A DNA stretch of 64,000 nt from contig SVEE01000005.1 of assembly GCA_015057525.1 (NCBI GenBank), forward strand, positions 62,001-126,000, read 5' to 3'. This DNA comes from Lachnospiraceae bacterium (GTDB lineage Bacteria; Bacillota; Clostridia; Lachnospirales; Lachnospiraceae). Positions 27,077-35,939 of the stretch are shown in pieces. How positions within the stretch are numbered: position 1 is the first letter of the stretch; the number at the start of each line of letters is the position of its first letter. A model generated the notes under the pieces. The model searched no databases. It was not told the DNA's origin and saw nothing but the letters and a program-made list of their open reading frames with translations. A program made the position numbers and the translations under genes.

Positions 27077-27790
27077 ATTTAATGCCTTATAATTTATATT
27101 AGCTAACTTTGCCTGCTTACACAAATCCTTTGTCTGTAGCTTATACCGCTTACCATCTTTAATAAAATGAGTTCCACATTGCCTAAACTCAAAATCAACA
27201 TTTTTTCTAATGCATTGCTCTCTTACATCCAATACCCAATCATAGTCAAGAGGTCTTGCATAATAATCCGACTCACCACCTACAACGACTAATTCTATAC
27301 CATCTAAATAATCTTCTATATCAATTCTCTCTAGTAATGGCTGAGCCGTAATACATCTGTGTTTTATCGGCAAATCCTTAAATATTGACAGCTTATAATC
27401 TGCATTTTTCTGATTTTCGATGGTACAACAAACCACAACATTATCATAACCATCATCCCAATCTTTGGGTATACAACTTAAAAATCTATCAATTCTCTTA
27501 GTTAAAAACAAAAATGTTAAATCTTGTCTTTCTCTCATAATTTTCCAACAATCATCTCGCCATTTATCAGCTTCTTCAATCAAAAAATCCGTAGAAAAAC
27601 AAGTATAGACAAGACCAGACTTCATTTTATATTTTCCGTTTTTAAGTTTTTCAATAGGTTTCTCAAAATCCTTAGTTTTTACTATCGTGCTTGTATCAAT
27701 GTTTCTTTTTGAGTCACCCTTATGAATATAACAATGAAGACATCCCTCGCTACATTTTTTACACCCACGCCATGGATTCCATATTGACAT
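27059..27790 (-). CDS. DUF5131 (phage Gp37/Gp68-like) protein
   Basis: A 243-aa protein of the DUF5131/Gp37-Gp68 family, whose fold is related to radical SAM barrels. The N-terminal cysteines in CKKCSEGCLHCY are typical, and FLTKRIDRFLSCIP, GGESDYYARPLDYDWV and FEFRQCG are further family landmarks. Function is unknown; some members are near phage or defence genes, but I see none here. It lies 20 nt downstream of fprA and is probably co-transcribed with it. Confidence 0.85.
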   Translation of the reverse strand: MSIWNPWRGCKKCSEGCLHCYIHKGDSKRNIDTSTIVKTKDFEKPIEKLKNGKYKMKSGLVYTCFSTDFLIEEADKWRDDCWKIMRERQDLTFLFLTKRIDRFLSCIPKDWDDGYDNVVVCCTIENQKNADYKLSIFKDLPIKHRCITAQPLLERIDIEDYLDGIELVVVGGESDYYARPLDYDWVLDVREQCIRKNVDFEFRQCGTHFIKDGKRYKLQTKDLCKQAKLANINYKALNKKELF

Positions 27791-27809
27791 GATTTGTCTC
27801 CTTATTTAA

Positions 27810-28964
27810 TTACTTACAAAGCTCATCAACAAGTGCATTTAACTGTGCTTCACTTTCTTCATTAAGTGCGGACATGATTTTTACATTATTTTCTGTATAG
27901 TTTAATCCCTTACTCTTCTCAAACATACTTTTCATAACCTTAGCGGCAGTAGGCGCCCAGCTACCATTTTCAATAAATGCAACTGTTCTATTACTAAAAT
28001 TACGCTCAGTAAGATGATTGATGAATTCTCTCATAAATGGGAATACTTCACCGTTATATGTAGTTGTTGCAAGAACAATCTTACTATAGCGGAAGGCATC
28101 CTCAACAGCCTCTGCCATGTCACATCTGGCAAGATCATTAACAACAACCTTAGGACAACCCTTATCTTCTAATGCTTTTGCCAACTGCATAACTGCCTTT
28201 TTTGTATTTCCATAAACGGAGGTATATGCAATCATAATTCCCTCTTCCTCTGGCTGATAGCTAGACCATGTATTATATAAATCAATATAATATCCTAAAT
28301 TTTCTGTTAAAACAGGTCCGTGAAGAGGACAAATAATCTGAATATCCAAGTCTGCTGCTTTTTTAAGGAGAGTTTGTACTGGAATACCATATTTCCCAAC
28401 AATTCCAATATAATAACGTCTTGCCTCGCACGCCCAGTCTTCATCAACATCTAAAGCTCCAAACTTTCCAAAACCGTCTGCTGAAAACAAAACCTTATCC
28501 GTACTGTCATATGTAACAATAACCTCTGGCCAATGTACCATTGGTGCAGCTACAAAAGTAAGATTATGCTTACCTAATGAAAGTGTATCACCTTCTCCTA
28601 CAACAATCTGCTTATCTGCAAAGTCTGTTCCAAAGAAATTTTTCATCATAACGAAAGCCTTGATTGAAGCTACAATTTTAACATCTGGATATGTATTTAC
28701 AAAATTAACTATATTCGCTGAGTGGTCTGGTTCCATATGCTGAACAATAAGATAATCAGGAGTTCTGTCACCCAATGCATCCTTAATATTTCCAAGCCAC
28801 TCATCAGTAAAATTTGCATCAACCGTATCCATGATAGCTATTTTCTCATCTATTATTGCATAAGAGTTATATGCCATACCATTAGGTACAATATACTGTC
28901 CCTCAAAAAGGTCAATTTTATGGTCATTTACACCAATGTATTTAATATCATTAGTTATTGTCAT
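27810..28964 (-). CDS. fprA: Flavodiiron protein (A-type flavoprotein, FprA)
   Basis: A 384-aa protein that reduces oxygen to water (or NO to N2O). The N-terminal MBL-like domain has diiron ligands in HMEPDHSANI (about 80), a further His in APMVHWPEV, and HGP at about 220. The C-terminal flavodoxin domain begins around AYTSVYGNTKKAVM. The start is the ATG at 28964 behind AAGGAGG. Electrons would come from rubredoxin or a flavoprotein partner not visible here. In an anaerobe this is an oxygen-defence enzyme. Confidence 0.95.
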   Translation of the reverse strand: MTITNDIKYIGVNDHKIDLFEGQYIVPNGMAYNSYAIIDEKIAIMDTVDANFTDEWLGNIKDALGDRTPDYLIVQHMEPDHSANIVNFVNTYPDVKIVASIKAFVMMKNFFGTDFADKQIVVGEGDTLSLGKHNLTFVAAPMVHWPEVIVTYDSTDKVLFSADGFGKFGALDVDEDWACEARRYYIGIVGKYGIPVQTLLKKAADLDIQIICPLHGPVLTENLGYYIDLYNTWSSYQPEEEGIMIAYTSVYGNTKKAVMQLAKALEDKGCPKVVVNDLARCDMAEAVEDAFRYSKIVLATTTYNGEVFPFMREFINHLTERNFSNRTVAFIENGSWAPTAAKVMKSMFEKSKGLNYTENNVKIMSALNEESEAQLNALVDELCK

Positions 28965-28997
28965 AGTAATTTCCTCCTTAAAGCAATTCATAAATCA

Positions 28998-29026
28998 AAT
29001 TTATCATATCTATAATTAAAAATCAA
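28998..29026 (-). promoter_or_regulatory. Sigma-A promoter of fprA
   Basis: Minus-strand -35 TTGATT (29026-29021), 17-bp spacer and an extended -10, TGATAAATT (core 29003-28998). Confidence 0.6.
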
Positions 29027-29049
29027 CGAAAGTGGGCTTTAACCAAATA

Positions 29050-29373
29050 TTAGAAAATTATTTGAACAAGTAGCATATACGCTAATGTTCCAACAAGTAT
29101 AGAAAGCAAAGTATTGTGTTTCCATTTGTGTAGTAAAACAACAAGTGTTATTGCTATTACCTCTGGAATTCCGTGTGAACCATCAATGAAAGATACATTT
29201 TTCAAAGTATAAACCACCAGCATACTCATAATAGCATAAGGCAATACCTTTCCCATATATAAGATTATCTTAGGTGTATCCTTTCTAAATAAAACAAAAG
29301 GCAGAAATCTTATCCCTATAGTCACAAGAGCAACCACGGCAACAATTAAAACAGAATGAGTGAAGTTATTCAT
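29050..29373 (-). CDS. azlD: AzlD-family branched-chain amino-acid export subunit
   Basis: Small membrane protein of 107 aa with about four helices, matching AzlD: IRFLPFVLFRK near residue 25, VLPYAIMSMLVVYTL, and EVIAITLVVLLHKWKHNTLL. AzlD works with AzlC to export branched-chain amino acids or analogs. Its ATG overlaps the ancestral azlC stop codon, the usual coupling, but azlC here is damaged, so this intact partner may be inactive or unpaired. Confidence 0.9.
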   Translation of the reverse strand: MNNFTHSVLIVAVVALVTIGIRFLPFVLFRKDTPKIILYMGKVLPYAIMSMLVVYTLKNVSFIDGSHGIPEVIAITLVVLLHKWKHNTLLSILVGTLAYMLLVQIIF

Positions 29374-29960
29374 CCTTTACACCTCCCTCAAGCCATTTTC
29401 GTTCAAGAATTAATGAAATTGTAATGGCAATCATTGCTGGAATAAGAAAATTAGAGGCACCAAAAATCAACACCTGCAGAGTTAAAAGAAAATACATTTC
29501 CAATTACATTTCCCAACACACTTCCAATTATCCAGTAGCTCTGATTAAACAACGACAAATAAAAATAATAGTCTTTTTTATGTACCTCTCTAGGTAGCTT
29601 AGGTGAACAAACTAAAGAAAATGTTTCATCTGTAAGAGAAAAAATTAAATATGGTTTCTTAGTACCAGTATTCTTATATTCCTCTAGCATTGTTATCCCA
29701 TAAAACAAGTGTCTGATGTTAACAAGTAATGTCATCAGAGCAGTTGAAATAAGGCTGGCTCCTCCTGCCAACAAATCTATTGCAACATACTGCATGGAGC
29801 CAGCATATATGAACAGGCTCATCAAAAAAGCCCACCACCAACCATAGCCTTTACTTTCAAGCAATATTCCAAAGCCCATGCCAAGTACTATATAACCTGC
29901 CATAATAGGAATTGATGCTTTAAATGAGTATTTAATTGTCATATTGTTAAATCTATTCAT
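29366..29960 (-). pseudogene. azlC: azlC, broken by an internal deletion with frameshift
   Basis: The open frame 29451-29960 encodes 169 aa of AzlC-family permease (YIVLGMGFGILLESKGYGWW, then YAGSMQYVAIDLL) and ends abruptly after SAGVDF with a stop. Directly afterwards another minus-strand frame resumes with ASNFLIPAMIAITISLILER, the usual AzlC C-terminus, and ends at the stop overlapping the azlD start. AzlC proteins are about 230 aa; the middle helices after GVDF are missing. The two pieces join at a TTTTTGG tract, consistent with a deletion of roughly 50 codons between T-rich repeats. The truncated protein lacks about three helices, so it is probably not functional. Confidence 0.75.
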
Positions 29961-30093
29961 GTATGTGCTCCAAGTTATATCTATGTATAATTTTAAACTG
30001 TTCTTTTGTTTTCATGTGGTTTCTACGCATTACATTGTATAATCCTGTCTCTAGCAATATATTTCTTCCTATTTTTATAATCAAAATATGATT

Positions 30094-30339
30094 TGGGTCT
30101 CCATAAAATTATTTTTGGTACGGACCCATTTTATAACAAAATTATCATAAATTATATCTATAATTTGGATAATTGGGTCTATGTAGAAAAAATGTTTTCT
30201 TGGACCCAAGCTTGCAATGTTCTGTGGGTACAGATACTAACTTTTTTCTACAGACCCATTTTTTCTTAATTGCTAACTTTTTCACAATTTATTGCATAAC
30301 CTCAAGGGTCTGACAAGCAATTTTCTCAGTATAGACCCA
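30094..30339. repeat. Four 35-nt units bounded by TGGGTCT/AGACCCA inverted repeats
   Basis: Units lie at 30094-30128, 30174-30208, 30225-30258 and 30305-30339. Each begins with TGGGTCT (variants TGGGTAC, AGGGTCT) and ends with AGACCCA or GGACCCA; the internal 20-21 nt differ but are A/T-rich. Starts are spaced 80, 51 and 80 nt. Unit 2 and unit 3 can also pair with each other over about 20 nt (GTAGAAAAAA with TTTTTTCTAC). Confidence 0.8.
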
Positions 30340-30357
30340 CATTAAAGAGATAACGTT

Positions 30358-30488
30358 CGTTTACACTCATACTTACAAACCTATGTTGCAAATATCACCT
30401 CATAAACGGCGAACGCTCTTGTGGATGCTTCGCATCCACAAGCACGTTTACACTCATACTTTCGAACGAGTGCCGCAAACGACACCTC
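30358..30488 (-). repeat. Pair of 44-nt imperfect direct repeats around a hairpin
   Basis: 30358-30401 and 30445-30488 are aligned without gaps. On the minus strand both begin GAGGTG and end AAGTATGAGTGTAAACG (17 identical bases), with about three quarters identity overall. Between them is the hairpin CTTGTGGATGC-TTC-GCATCCACAAG (30418-30442), a perfect 11-bp stem. Confidence 0.8.
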
Positions 30489-30600
30489 CTCTTCGCTCCG
30501 CTTCGAGTCGGTGTCGTTTGCCCTCTTATAGAATAAAACAAAAGAGCGTTTCGTCCTGTAAGCAGTACAAACGCTCTTTCATTTTATTCTGCACTCGTTC
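30464..30600 (-). ncRNA. Possible structured RNA or repeat element with three-way folding
   Basis: GAACGAGTGC (30464-30473) is exactly complementary to GCACTCGTTC (30591-30600). These arms enclose two internal hairpins: a 12-bp stem GCAAACGACACC/GGTGTCGTTTGC (30475-30521) and a 22-bp near-perfect stem (30530-30590). The arrangement of a closing helix with two branches is what a compact RNA would show, but a DNA-level repeat is equally possible. No known RNA family is recognised. Confidence 0.35.
30530..30590. terminator. Terminator-like hairpin after the MCP gene
   Basis: Arms of 22 bp at 30530-30551 and 30569-30590 have a core GAGCGTTT/AAACGCTC and two mismatches; T-rich ends (TTTTGTTTTATTCT on the minus strand) follow the core. 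It probably ends MCP transcripts and may work in both directions. Confidence 0.65.
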
Positions 30601-30659
30601 TATTCGTTCATCTTTGCGAGTTTCGCTGCCTGGTCTGCTGCACAGAGCATATGCATCAT
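30600..30659 (-). pseudogene. Short peptide resembling the C-terminus of PrfA
   Basis: In a minus-strand frame the DNA encodes [15 protein letters not shown] and a stop. The intact PrfA in this window ends [17 protein letters not shown], so AADQAAKL and the following positions match. Upstream residues do not match PrfA, and no start or ribosome site is evident. It could be a displaced 3' end of a prfA gene or part of an unrelated repeat. Confidence 0.4.
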
Positions 30660-30712
30660 AGGTTCTTTAGCTTTCTCAGCTATTACACATCTAGGCAGAA
30701 CCAACACAGAAG

Positions 30713-32170
30713 TTACACATTTTCCTTCAAATCCTTTGAAAGCTTAAATATATATTCAAATTCCTTTTGCACATTTTGCAAATCCACAACAGCTTGTTCT
30801 GCAATAACTACACCTTCCATAGAAGATGCAGCCACTTGCTCACTTGTAGCAGACAAATTAGTAATATGTTGTCCTATCACATCAGTAGCATCTATTATCA
30901 CTTTCATAGTTTCTTCTGTGTTGTGAATATTTCCAATCAAATCATTTACTTCTGCTTGTATTTCAGAAAAACTTTGACGAGTTGTCTCTATCATTTCATT
31001 TTGTTTAATAATTGTATTGTTGGAAACTTGCATTCTTTCATTGGTTGTTTCCACTTCCATAATAAGCTCTGAAATAATGCTGGTAATTTCATTAGCCGAT
31101 TCTCTTGTATCCTCTGATAATTTTCGTATCTGCTCTGCTACAACTGAAAATCCCTTACCTGCCTCACCAGCACGAGCAGCCTCAATAGATGCATTTAATG
31201 CCAGCAAATTAGTCTGCGAGGAAATATCCAAGATAGTATTAGTTATCTCATTAACCTCATACGCTCTATTCGAAAGTCTATTTACAGATTCTATAGTGGC
31301 AGCATTAACTGTATTTACCTCATGCGCCTGTTCCTTCAATTCATTAACACGCATAGTCCCTTCTGCAATATTTCCTATTACAACTTCTGCAGAATTTATC
31401 ATATTCTCGATGCTCTGTTCCGCTGTATCAGCTTGTTTTTCAATATCTGCGCACATACTAGCCTGGTGTTGCATAGCTTCAGCAGAACCATTTGTACTGC
31501 TTGATATGTCATGCATAGCTTCATCATTGGATTTAATTGCCTCTTCTAACGCCTCCAACAATTCTGATGCATTATCAAATCGGTGTGCAATTTCTTCTGC
31601 AACCTGCATAATGGTAGCTGACACCTTCTCCTGCTGTGCTGCACTACCCATAATAACTTCAAGATTTTCTTGATTATATTTACGCAACAAATCAATAGCT
31701 TTTATAGAACCAACACAACACATAATAATGGTCATTGCCCCCGCAATAGTGAAATCTGCTTCAACAGTACCATTGGCCTTCATTCTCATAAAGTGAACTA
31801 TAAAGCCTACAATAATCATAGTGTTTCCACCAATAATAATTCTCTTATTCAAATAAGCCATACATATAAACAGAATTATAAATCCAAAAATAAATATATA
31901 GGACTGTCTATTCATAAAAGTAAGAATCAAATACATAGCTCCACCCATAGCAGCTATGACTATCATTCCTATTTTTTCTCCCTTTTTTCGAACAAAGAAT
32001 ACTGTTGAAATTACCATAGCCACCATAATACTGATTATCTGTGCAATCAAATTGCTATGAAACTCATTAACAAATCCAGACAACATAAGAATTCCTATAA
32101 CAAACACACAGGCAACCATAATCAGCGGATATGCCACCTTATTAGATCTTATGTACTGTTCACGCGTCAT
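30713..32170 (-). CDS. Methyl-accepting chemotaxis protein, multi-helix membrane anchor
   Basis: A 485-aa chemoreceptor. Residues 10-175 contain about six hydrophobic helices in place of the usual two with a sensing domain, so sensing may occur in or near the membrane. There is no clear HAMP. The cytoplasmic signalling hairpin has the kinase-contact tip [20 protein letters not shown] followed by [20 protein letters not shown] strong promoter at 32203-32231 and a GGGGGG ribosome site precede the ATG. No other chemotaxis or motility genes are in the window. Confidence 0.93.
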   Translation of the reverse strand: MTREQYIRSNKVAYPLIMVACVFVIGILMLSGFVNEFHSNLIAQIISIMVAMVISTVFFVRKKGEKIGMIVIAAMGGAMYLILTFMNRQSYIFIFGFIILFICMAYLNKRIIIGGNTMIIVGFIVHFMRMKANGTVEADFTIAGAMTIIMCCVGSIKAIDLLRKYNQENLEVIMGSAAQQEKVSATIMQVAEEIAHRFDNASELLEALEEAIKSNDEAMHDISSSTNGSAEAMQHQASMCADIEKQADTAEQSIENMINSAEVVIGNIAEGTMRVNELKEQAHEVNTVNAATIESVNRLSNRAYEVNEITNTILDISSQTNLLALNASIEAARAGEAGKGFSVVAEQIRKLSEDTRESANEITSIISELIMEVETTNERMQVSNNTIIKQNEMIETTRQSFSEIQAEVNDLIGNIHNTEETMKVIIDATDVIGQHITNLSATSEQVAASSMEGVVIAEQAVVDLQNVQKEFEYIFKLSKDLKENV

Positions 32171-32202
32171 ATTACTAATCCCCCCGTAAAAAATATACTT
32201 AT

Positions 32203-32231
32203 ATTATAATTTATTATAATAATTTTTTCAA
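32203..32231 (-). promoter_or_regulatory. Sigma-A promoter of the MCP gene
   Basis: Minus-strand -35 TTGAAA (32231-32226), 17-bp spacer and perfect -10 TATAAT (32208-32203). Confidence 0.7.
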
Positions 32232-32398
32232 TATTTGTATTGTATTTTGAAAATTTTCTCTCACTTCGTCTCAATCCTCCGACACAGTACTTTTATACTT
32301 TCAAGAGTTGTATAATATGCCAAAACCAACACCTTGCTGTGCATACATCAAAACACATCTAACCTTGTACGACAGTGCATCTAAATATATCAAAAATC

Positions 32399-32438
32399 AA
32401 AAAAGACGGTGGATACAACTATCGAAACCGTCTTTTTT
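32399..32438 (-). terminator. Terminator after prfA
   Basis: AAAAAAGACGGT and ACCGTCTTTTTT form a perfect 12-bp stem with a 16-nt loop and a T-run. Confidence 0.9.
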
Positions 32439-32501
32439 GACCGAAATAATTCAATTATCAAAAAACGTCTATCACGAGAAAATGGCGTAAATTCAAGGTT
32501 T

Positions 32502-33578
32502 TTAGCCCTGTTCCTGCATTCTGCTTAACTTAGCAGCCTGGTCAGCTGCGATACATGCATCAATTATTTCTTGTATATCTCCATCCATTATCTTATCAAG
32601 CTTATAAAGTGTAAGTCCGATTCTATGGTCTGTTACACGTCCCTGTGGGAAATTATATGTCCTTATCTTCTCTGAACGGTCTCCAGTTCCTACCTGACTC
32701 TTACGAAGCTCAGCCTCTGCATCATGTGCCTTCTGCTGCTCAATATCATAAAGCTTAGCACGAAGAAGTGCAAATGCTTTAGCCTTATTCTGAAGCTGTG
32801 ACTTCTCAGTCTGGCTATATACAACAATACCTGTTGGATAGTGAGTAAGACGTACAGCTGAGTCAGTTGTGTTGACACACTGACCACCGTTACCTGACGC
32901 ACGCATAACGTCAATACGAATATCCTTGTCATCAATCTGAACATCAACTTCTTCTGCCTCTGGAAGAACTGCAACACTTATTGTTGAAGTATGAATACGT
33001 CCACCTGATTCAGTCTCAGGGACACGCTGAACACGATGTACACCACTCTCATACTTAAGTACTGAATAAGCACCATTTCCTGTTACCATGAAAGAAACTG
33101 ACTTCATACCACCAATACCAATTTCTTCCACTTCCATAGTCTCTATCTTCCAACGTCTGCTTTCACAGTAATGTACATACATACGATAAATTTCAGCTGC
33201 AAACAGTGCTGACTCATCACCACCTGCACCTGCTCTAATTTCAACGATAACGTTCTTGTCATCATTAGGATCTTTAGGAAGAAGGAGTATCTTTAATGCA
33301 TTTTCACAAGCCTCTACTTGAGCCTTAGCCTCATTTAACTCTTCTTTGGCAAGTTCGCGAAGTTCCTCATCACTTTCCTCATCAAGCATGGCGAGACTAT
33401 CTTCAATAGTCTGCTTAGCTTCCTTGTATTCCTTATATTTTTCTACAATAGGAGCAAGCTCGCTCTGCTCCTTCATAAGACTTCTAAATCTCTCCTGATT
33501 AGTCACCACAGATGGGTCTGAAAGCATGCTCTCAAGCTCTTCCAATCTTGCAACTAAATCCTCTAACTTATCAAACAT
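32502..33578 (-). CDS. prfA: Peptide chain release factor 1
   Basis: A 358-aa class I release factor recognising UAA and UAG. The catalytic GGQ is in [17 protein letters not shown], with Cys after GGQ in place of the more usual His, and the codon-recognition region is near [12 protein letters not shown]. The C-terminal tail matches RF1. It is 61 bp downstream of prmC, whose product methylates the GGQ glutamine. The order rpmE, DUF1385, prmC, prfA is the conserved Firmicutes arrangement. Confidence 0.98.
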   Translation of the reverse strand: MFDKLEDLVARLEELESMLSDPSVVTNQERFRSLMKEQSELAPIVEKYKEYKEAKQTIEDSLAMLDEESDEELRELAKEELNEAKAQVEACENALKILLLPKDPNDDKNVIVEIRAGAGGDESALFAAEIYRMYVHYCESRRWKIETMEVEEIGIGGMKSVSFMVTGNGAYSVLKYESGVHRVQRVPETESGGRIHTSTISVAVLPEAEEVDVQIDDKDIRIDVMRASGNGGQCVNTTDSAVRLTHYPTGIVVYSQTEKSQLQNKAKAFALLRAKLYDIEQQKAHDAEAELRKSQVGTGDRSEKIRTYNFPQGRVTDHRIGLTLYKLDKIMDGDIQEIIDACIAADQAAKLSRMQEQG

Positions 33579-33639
33579 ATTATCCTCCTATAAATCCCTC
33601 TAGGTTACATCTAACTTATTAATTGCTTACACAAATAAA

Positions 33640-34488
33640 TTATCTTCTTGCAACAACAACCCTGTCAAGACCTGCATAATCCTTCTTAACACTCACCTGG
33701 TAAAAACCAGCTTCATGAAGAATCTTTCTTATATCCTCATATTGATCATATCCAATCTCAAAAACAAGGTATCCCTCACTATCAAGGTATTTCTTAGACT
33801 TGTCAATTATTTCCTTATAGAAATACAATCCATCATCCATGCCATCAAGAGCAAGTCTAGGTTCATACTCTCTCACATCCTCCATTATCTCCTCAATATC
33901 AGAGGTAGGAATATATGGTGGATTAGACATTATTAAATCAAATTTGCTATCTATATTCTCAAACAAGTCAGACTCTATAATATCACATTTGGCACCAAGA
34001 TTAAACATATTTTCTTCAGACAGCATTATTGCCTTTTTAGAAATGTCAACCAGTGTTACCTTGTCTTTATCAAATCCATCTTCTTTTCGCTTTAAATAAT
34101 AGCTTATACCAATGCATCCTGTTCCACAACACATATCTAAAGCTCTGCAGTCTATAAAATCTCTTGTTAACTCCAAAGATGTCTCCACAAGAATTTCAGT
34201 CTCAGGTCTCGGTATTAAAACCTCTTCCTCTACCTTAAAGGTATATCCCATAAAATCTTGAGAACCTACAATATACTGACAGGGATAATGAGATGTTCTA
34301 AGTAAAACAACATCCTTGTACACTTCCTCGTCATCAACTGAAATTTCATCGTACATGTGCATTAATAGTCCCGTATAATCATACCCAAGAACATGCATGG
34401 CAAGCAACTTTGCATCGCTTGTATATTCCTGAATCCCAGCCTCCTGCAAGGTATCACTTCCGTATTTTATTAAATCTCTTAACTGCAT
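33640..34488 (-). CDS. prmC: Release-factor glutamine methyltransferase
   Basis: A 282-aa SAM-dependent N5-glutamine methyltransferase that modifies the GGQ glutamine of RF1 and RF2. SAM motif I is ALDMCCGTGCIGISYYLK, the catalytic motif is MSNPPYIPTSDI, and the N-terminal helical domain contains QYIVGSQDFMGYTFKV. Its stop is 61 nt before prfA, and it follows the DUF1385 gene by 11 nt. Confidence 0.97.
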   Translation of the reverse strand: MQLRDLIKYGSDTLQEAGIQEYTSDAKLLAMHVLGYDYTGLLMHMYDEISVDDEEVYKDVVLLRTSHYPCQYIVGSQDFMGYTFKVEEEVLIPRPETEILVETSLELTRDFIDCRALDMCCGTGCIGISYYLKRKEDGFDKDKVTLVDISKKAIMLSEENMFNLGAKCDIIESDLFENIDSKFDLIMSNPPYIPTSDIEEIMEDVREYEPRLALDGMDDGLYFYKEIIDKSKKYLDSEGYLVFEIGYDQYEDIRKILHEAGFYQVSVKKDYAGLDRVVVARR

Positions 34489-34499
34489 AAAATACGCAC

Positions 34500-35495
34500 C
34501 TACTTATCTTCTTTTTCTCTTTCCTGTCTCAGGTATTCCTGCCAGTCTAAAACTCCCTCAACTGCCTTTATCGCAACCTCAACCATATCAGGTGTAGGTT
34601 CAATGGTAGTGATTCTTTGAACCCATAATCCAGGTTTGCTCATAATATCTGCAAGCTTTGACTTACTTCTTCCTGCGAATCTTATAAATTCGTATGATAT
34701 ACCAGCAATAACAGGAACAAGTAAAACTCTTAACAATAATCTCAACCACACAGTTTCCGTTCTTATGCACATGAAAACAAGTATGCTGACAAACATAACA
34801 ATGAAAAGAAAGCTTGTTCCACATCTTTTATGAAATCTAGTGTGCTTCATTACATTTTCTACAGTTAAATCCTCTCCTGCCTCAAGACAATTGATTGTCT
34901 TATGTTCAGCACCATGATACATAAATGTTCTTTTTATATCTTCCATTCTTGAAATAAGATACACATACAAAATAAAAATTGTAAGTCTTATTATTCCTTC
35001 AATTAAACCAAGCAAAAAGTGATTTTTCACAAAATCATCAATTAATGTAACAAGAAAAGCTGGCAAAAGCATAAACAATCCAATGGCTAAAACAATAGAA
35101 AACATTACTGTACACGCCATTAGCAAATCGTCTGATGATTCTTTTTTTTCAGGAACTTCTATATCTGACTTGCCAGACTTTTTTTCTAGCTTTTCCCTTT
35201 TTTTTGCTTCTTTCTTTTCTCTTTTAATTCTCTCTTGCTCTGTTTCCTCTTCATCATAAAATTCCGCAGAATATGTGAGAGTCTTAACACCAATAACCAT
35301 AGATTCAATAAAATTAGTAACACCTCTCACTATAGGTATGTCTAATAGTCTATATTTTTTACATACTGAAGTATAGTTATTTATTTGTACTTCTATTTCT
35401 TTATCAGGCTTTCTTACGGCAATTGCGTATTTCTCATCACTTTTCATCATTACGCCTTCTATTACAGCCTGACCACCTATACTAACTCTACCCAA
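34500..35495 (-). CDS. DUF1385 membrane protein (YqhQ-like)
   Basis: A 331-aa protein starting GRVSIGGQAVIEGVMMKS, the DUF1385 signature. Cytoplasmic Lys/Glu-rich residues of about 90-125 precede several helices (about 130-260), and FMYHGAEHKTINCLEAGEDL and FHKRCGTSFLF are conserved. The function is not established, but association with rpmE/prmC/prfA is widespread in Firmicutes. Initiation is probably TTG at 35495, with AAAGGGA nine bases upstream. Confidence 0.92.
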   Translation of the reverse strand: MGRVSIGGQAVIEGVMMKSDEKYAIAVRKPDKEIEVQINNYTSVCKKYRLLDIPIVRGVTNFIESMVIGVKTLTYSAEFYDEEETEQERIKREKKEAKKREKLEKKSGKSDIEVPEKKESSDDLLMACTVMFSIVLAIGLFMLLPAFLVTLIDDFVKNHFLLGLIEGIIRLTIFILYVYLISRMEDIKRTFMYHGAEHKTINCLEAGEDLTVENVMKHTRFHKRCGTSFLFIVMFVSILVFMCIRTETVWLRLLLRVLLVPVIAGISYEFIRFAGRSKSKLADIMSKPGLWVQRITTIEPTPDMVEVAIKAVEGVLDWQEYLRQEREKEDK

Positions 35496-35555
35496 AATCT
35501 ATGTCCCTTTCTATAATAAGCATTTAAAATGCCATCAATATTCTTAATATCATTA

Positions 35556-35597
35556 TGTAAAAAAAGCTTGCTACTAATCGTAACAAGCTATTTTACA
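35556..35597 (-). terminator. Terminator after rpmE
   Basis: AGCTTG and CAAGCT form the core stem, extended by TGTAAAA/TTTTACA, with a run of seven T residues on the minus strand. Confidence 0.85.
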
Positions 35598-35612
35598 TAT
35601 ATTCTCAGTTTA

Positions 35613-35819
35613 TTATGCCTGAGTTACACCGTACTTACGGTTGAACTTATCAATTCTACCACGTGCCTGAGCAGCCTTCTGCTGACCAGTGTAGAATGAA
35701 TGGCACTTAGAACAAATTTCAACGTGGATACCGTCCTTAGTTGAACCAGTTACGAACTCATTACCGCAGTTACATACAACCTTTGCCTGATAATATTCTG
35801 GATGTATTCCTTCTCTCAT
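35613..35819 (-). CDS. rpmE: 50S ribosomal protein L31, zinc-binding form
   Basis: A 68-aa ribosomal protein starting [10 protein letters not shown] at 35819, with GAAGAGGTG upstream; a longer in-frame extension is rejected. Zinc-ligand cysteines occur in CNCGNEF and CSKCH, so this is the zinc-containing L31. It is terminated separately from the DUF1385 gene. Confidence 0.98.
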   Translation of the reverse strand: MREGIHPEYYQAKVVCNCGNEFVTGSTKDGIHVEICSKCHSFYTGQQKAAQARGRIDKFNRKYGVTQA

Positions 35820-35939
35820 TTTTTTCACCTCTTCAATATATTTCCATGGATTTTGCCATGAATTGTTCAATTACAACGATTGACATTTTATCACAGCATA
35901 CAAGGAATTTCAAGTACTTTTATTGAATTTATTGTGTTT

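Larger units (their letters stand above)
29961..30712. other. Long intergenic region rich in inverted and direct repeats
   Basis: About 750 bp without a convincing intact gene. Around 29961-30090 there is only AT-rich DNA. 30094-30339 holds four palindrome-bounded 35-nt units. 30358-30600 is more GC-rich than its surroundings and carries 44-nt direct repeats and several hairpins. 30600-30659 encodes a PrfA-like C-terminal peptide on the minus strand. Details are given in separate entries. Confidence 0.8.
32171..32501. other. Intergenic region between MCP and prfA
   Basis: It holds the MCP leader and promoter (to 32231), about 165 bp without recognisable signals, and the prfA terminator at 32399-32438. 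A plus-strand 60-codon frame here has no ribosome site and crosses the terminator. Confidence 0.7.

Noticed and set aside
30094..30339. CRISPR array
   Set aside because: Only the 7-nt ends are conserved, the interiors differ, and spacing is irregular; no cas genes are present.
30383..30661. Plus-strand 92-codon frame in the structured intergenic region
   Set aside because: It crosses several strong hairpins and the terminator, has biased Arg/Ser composition, and has no ribosome site.
32308..32490. Plus-strand 60-codon frame between MCP and prfA
   Set aside because: Runs through the prfA terminator; no ribosome site.
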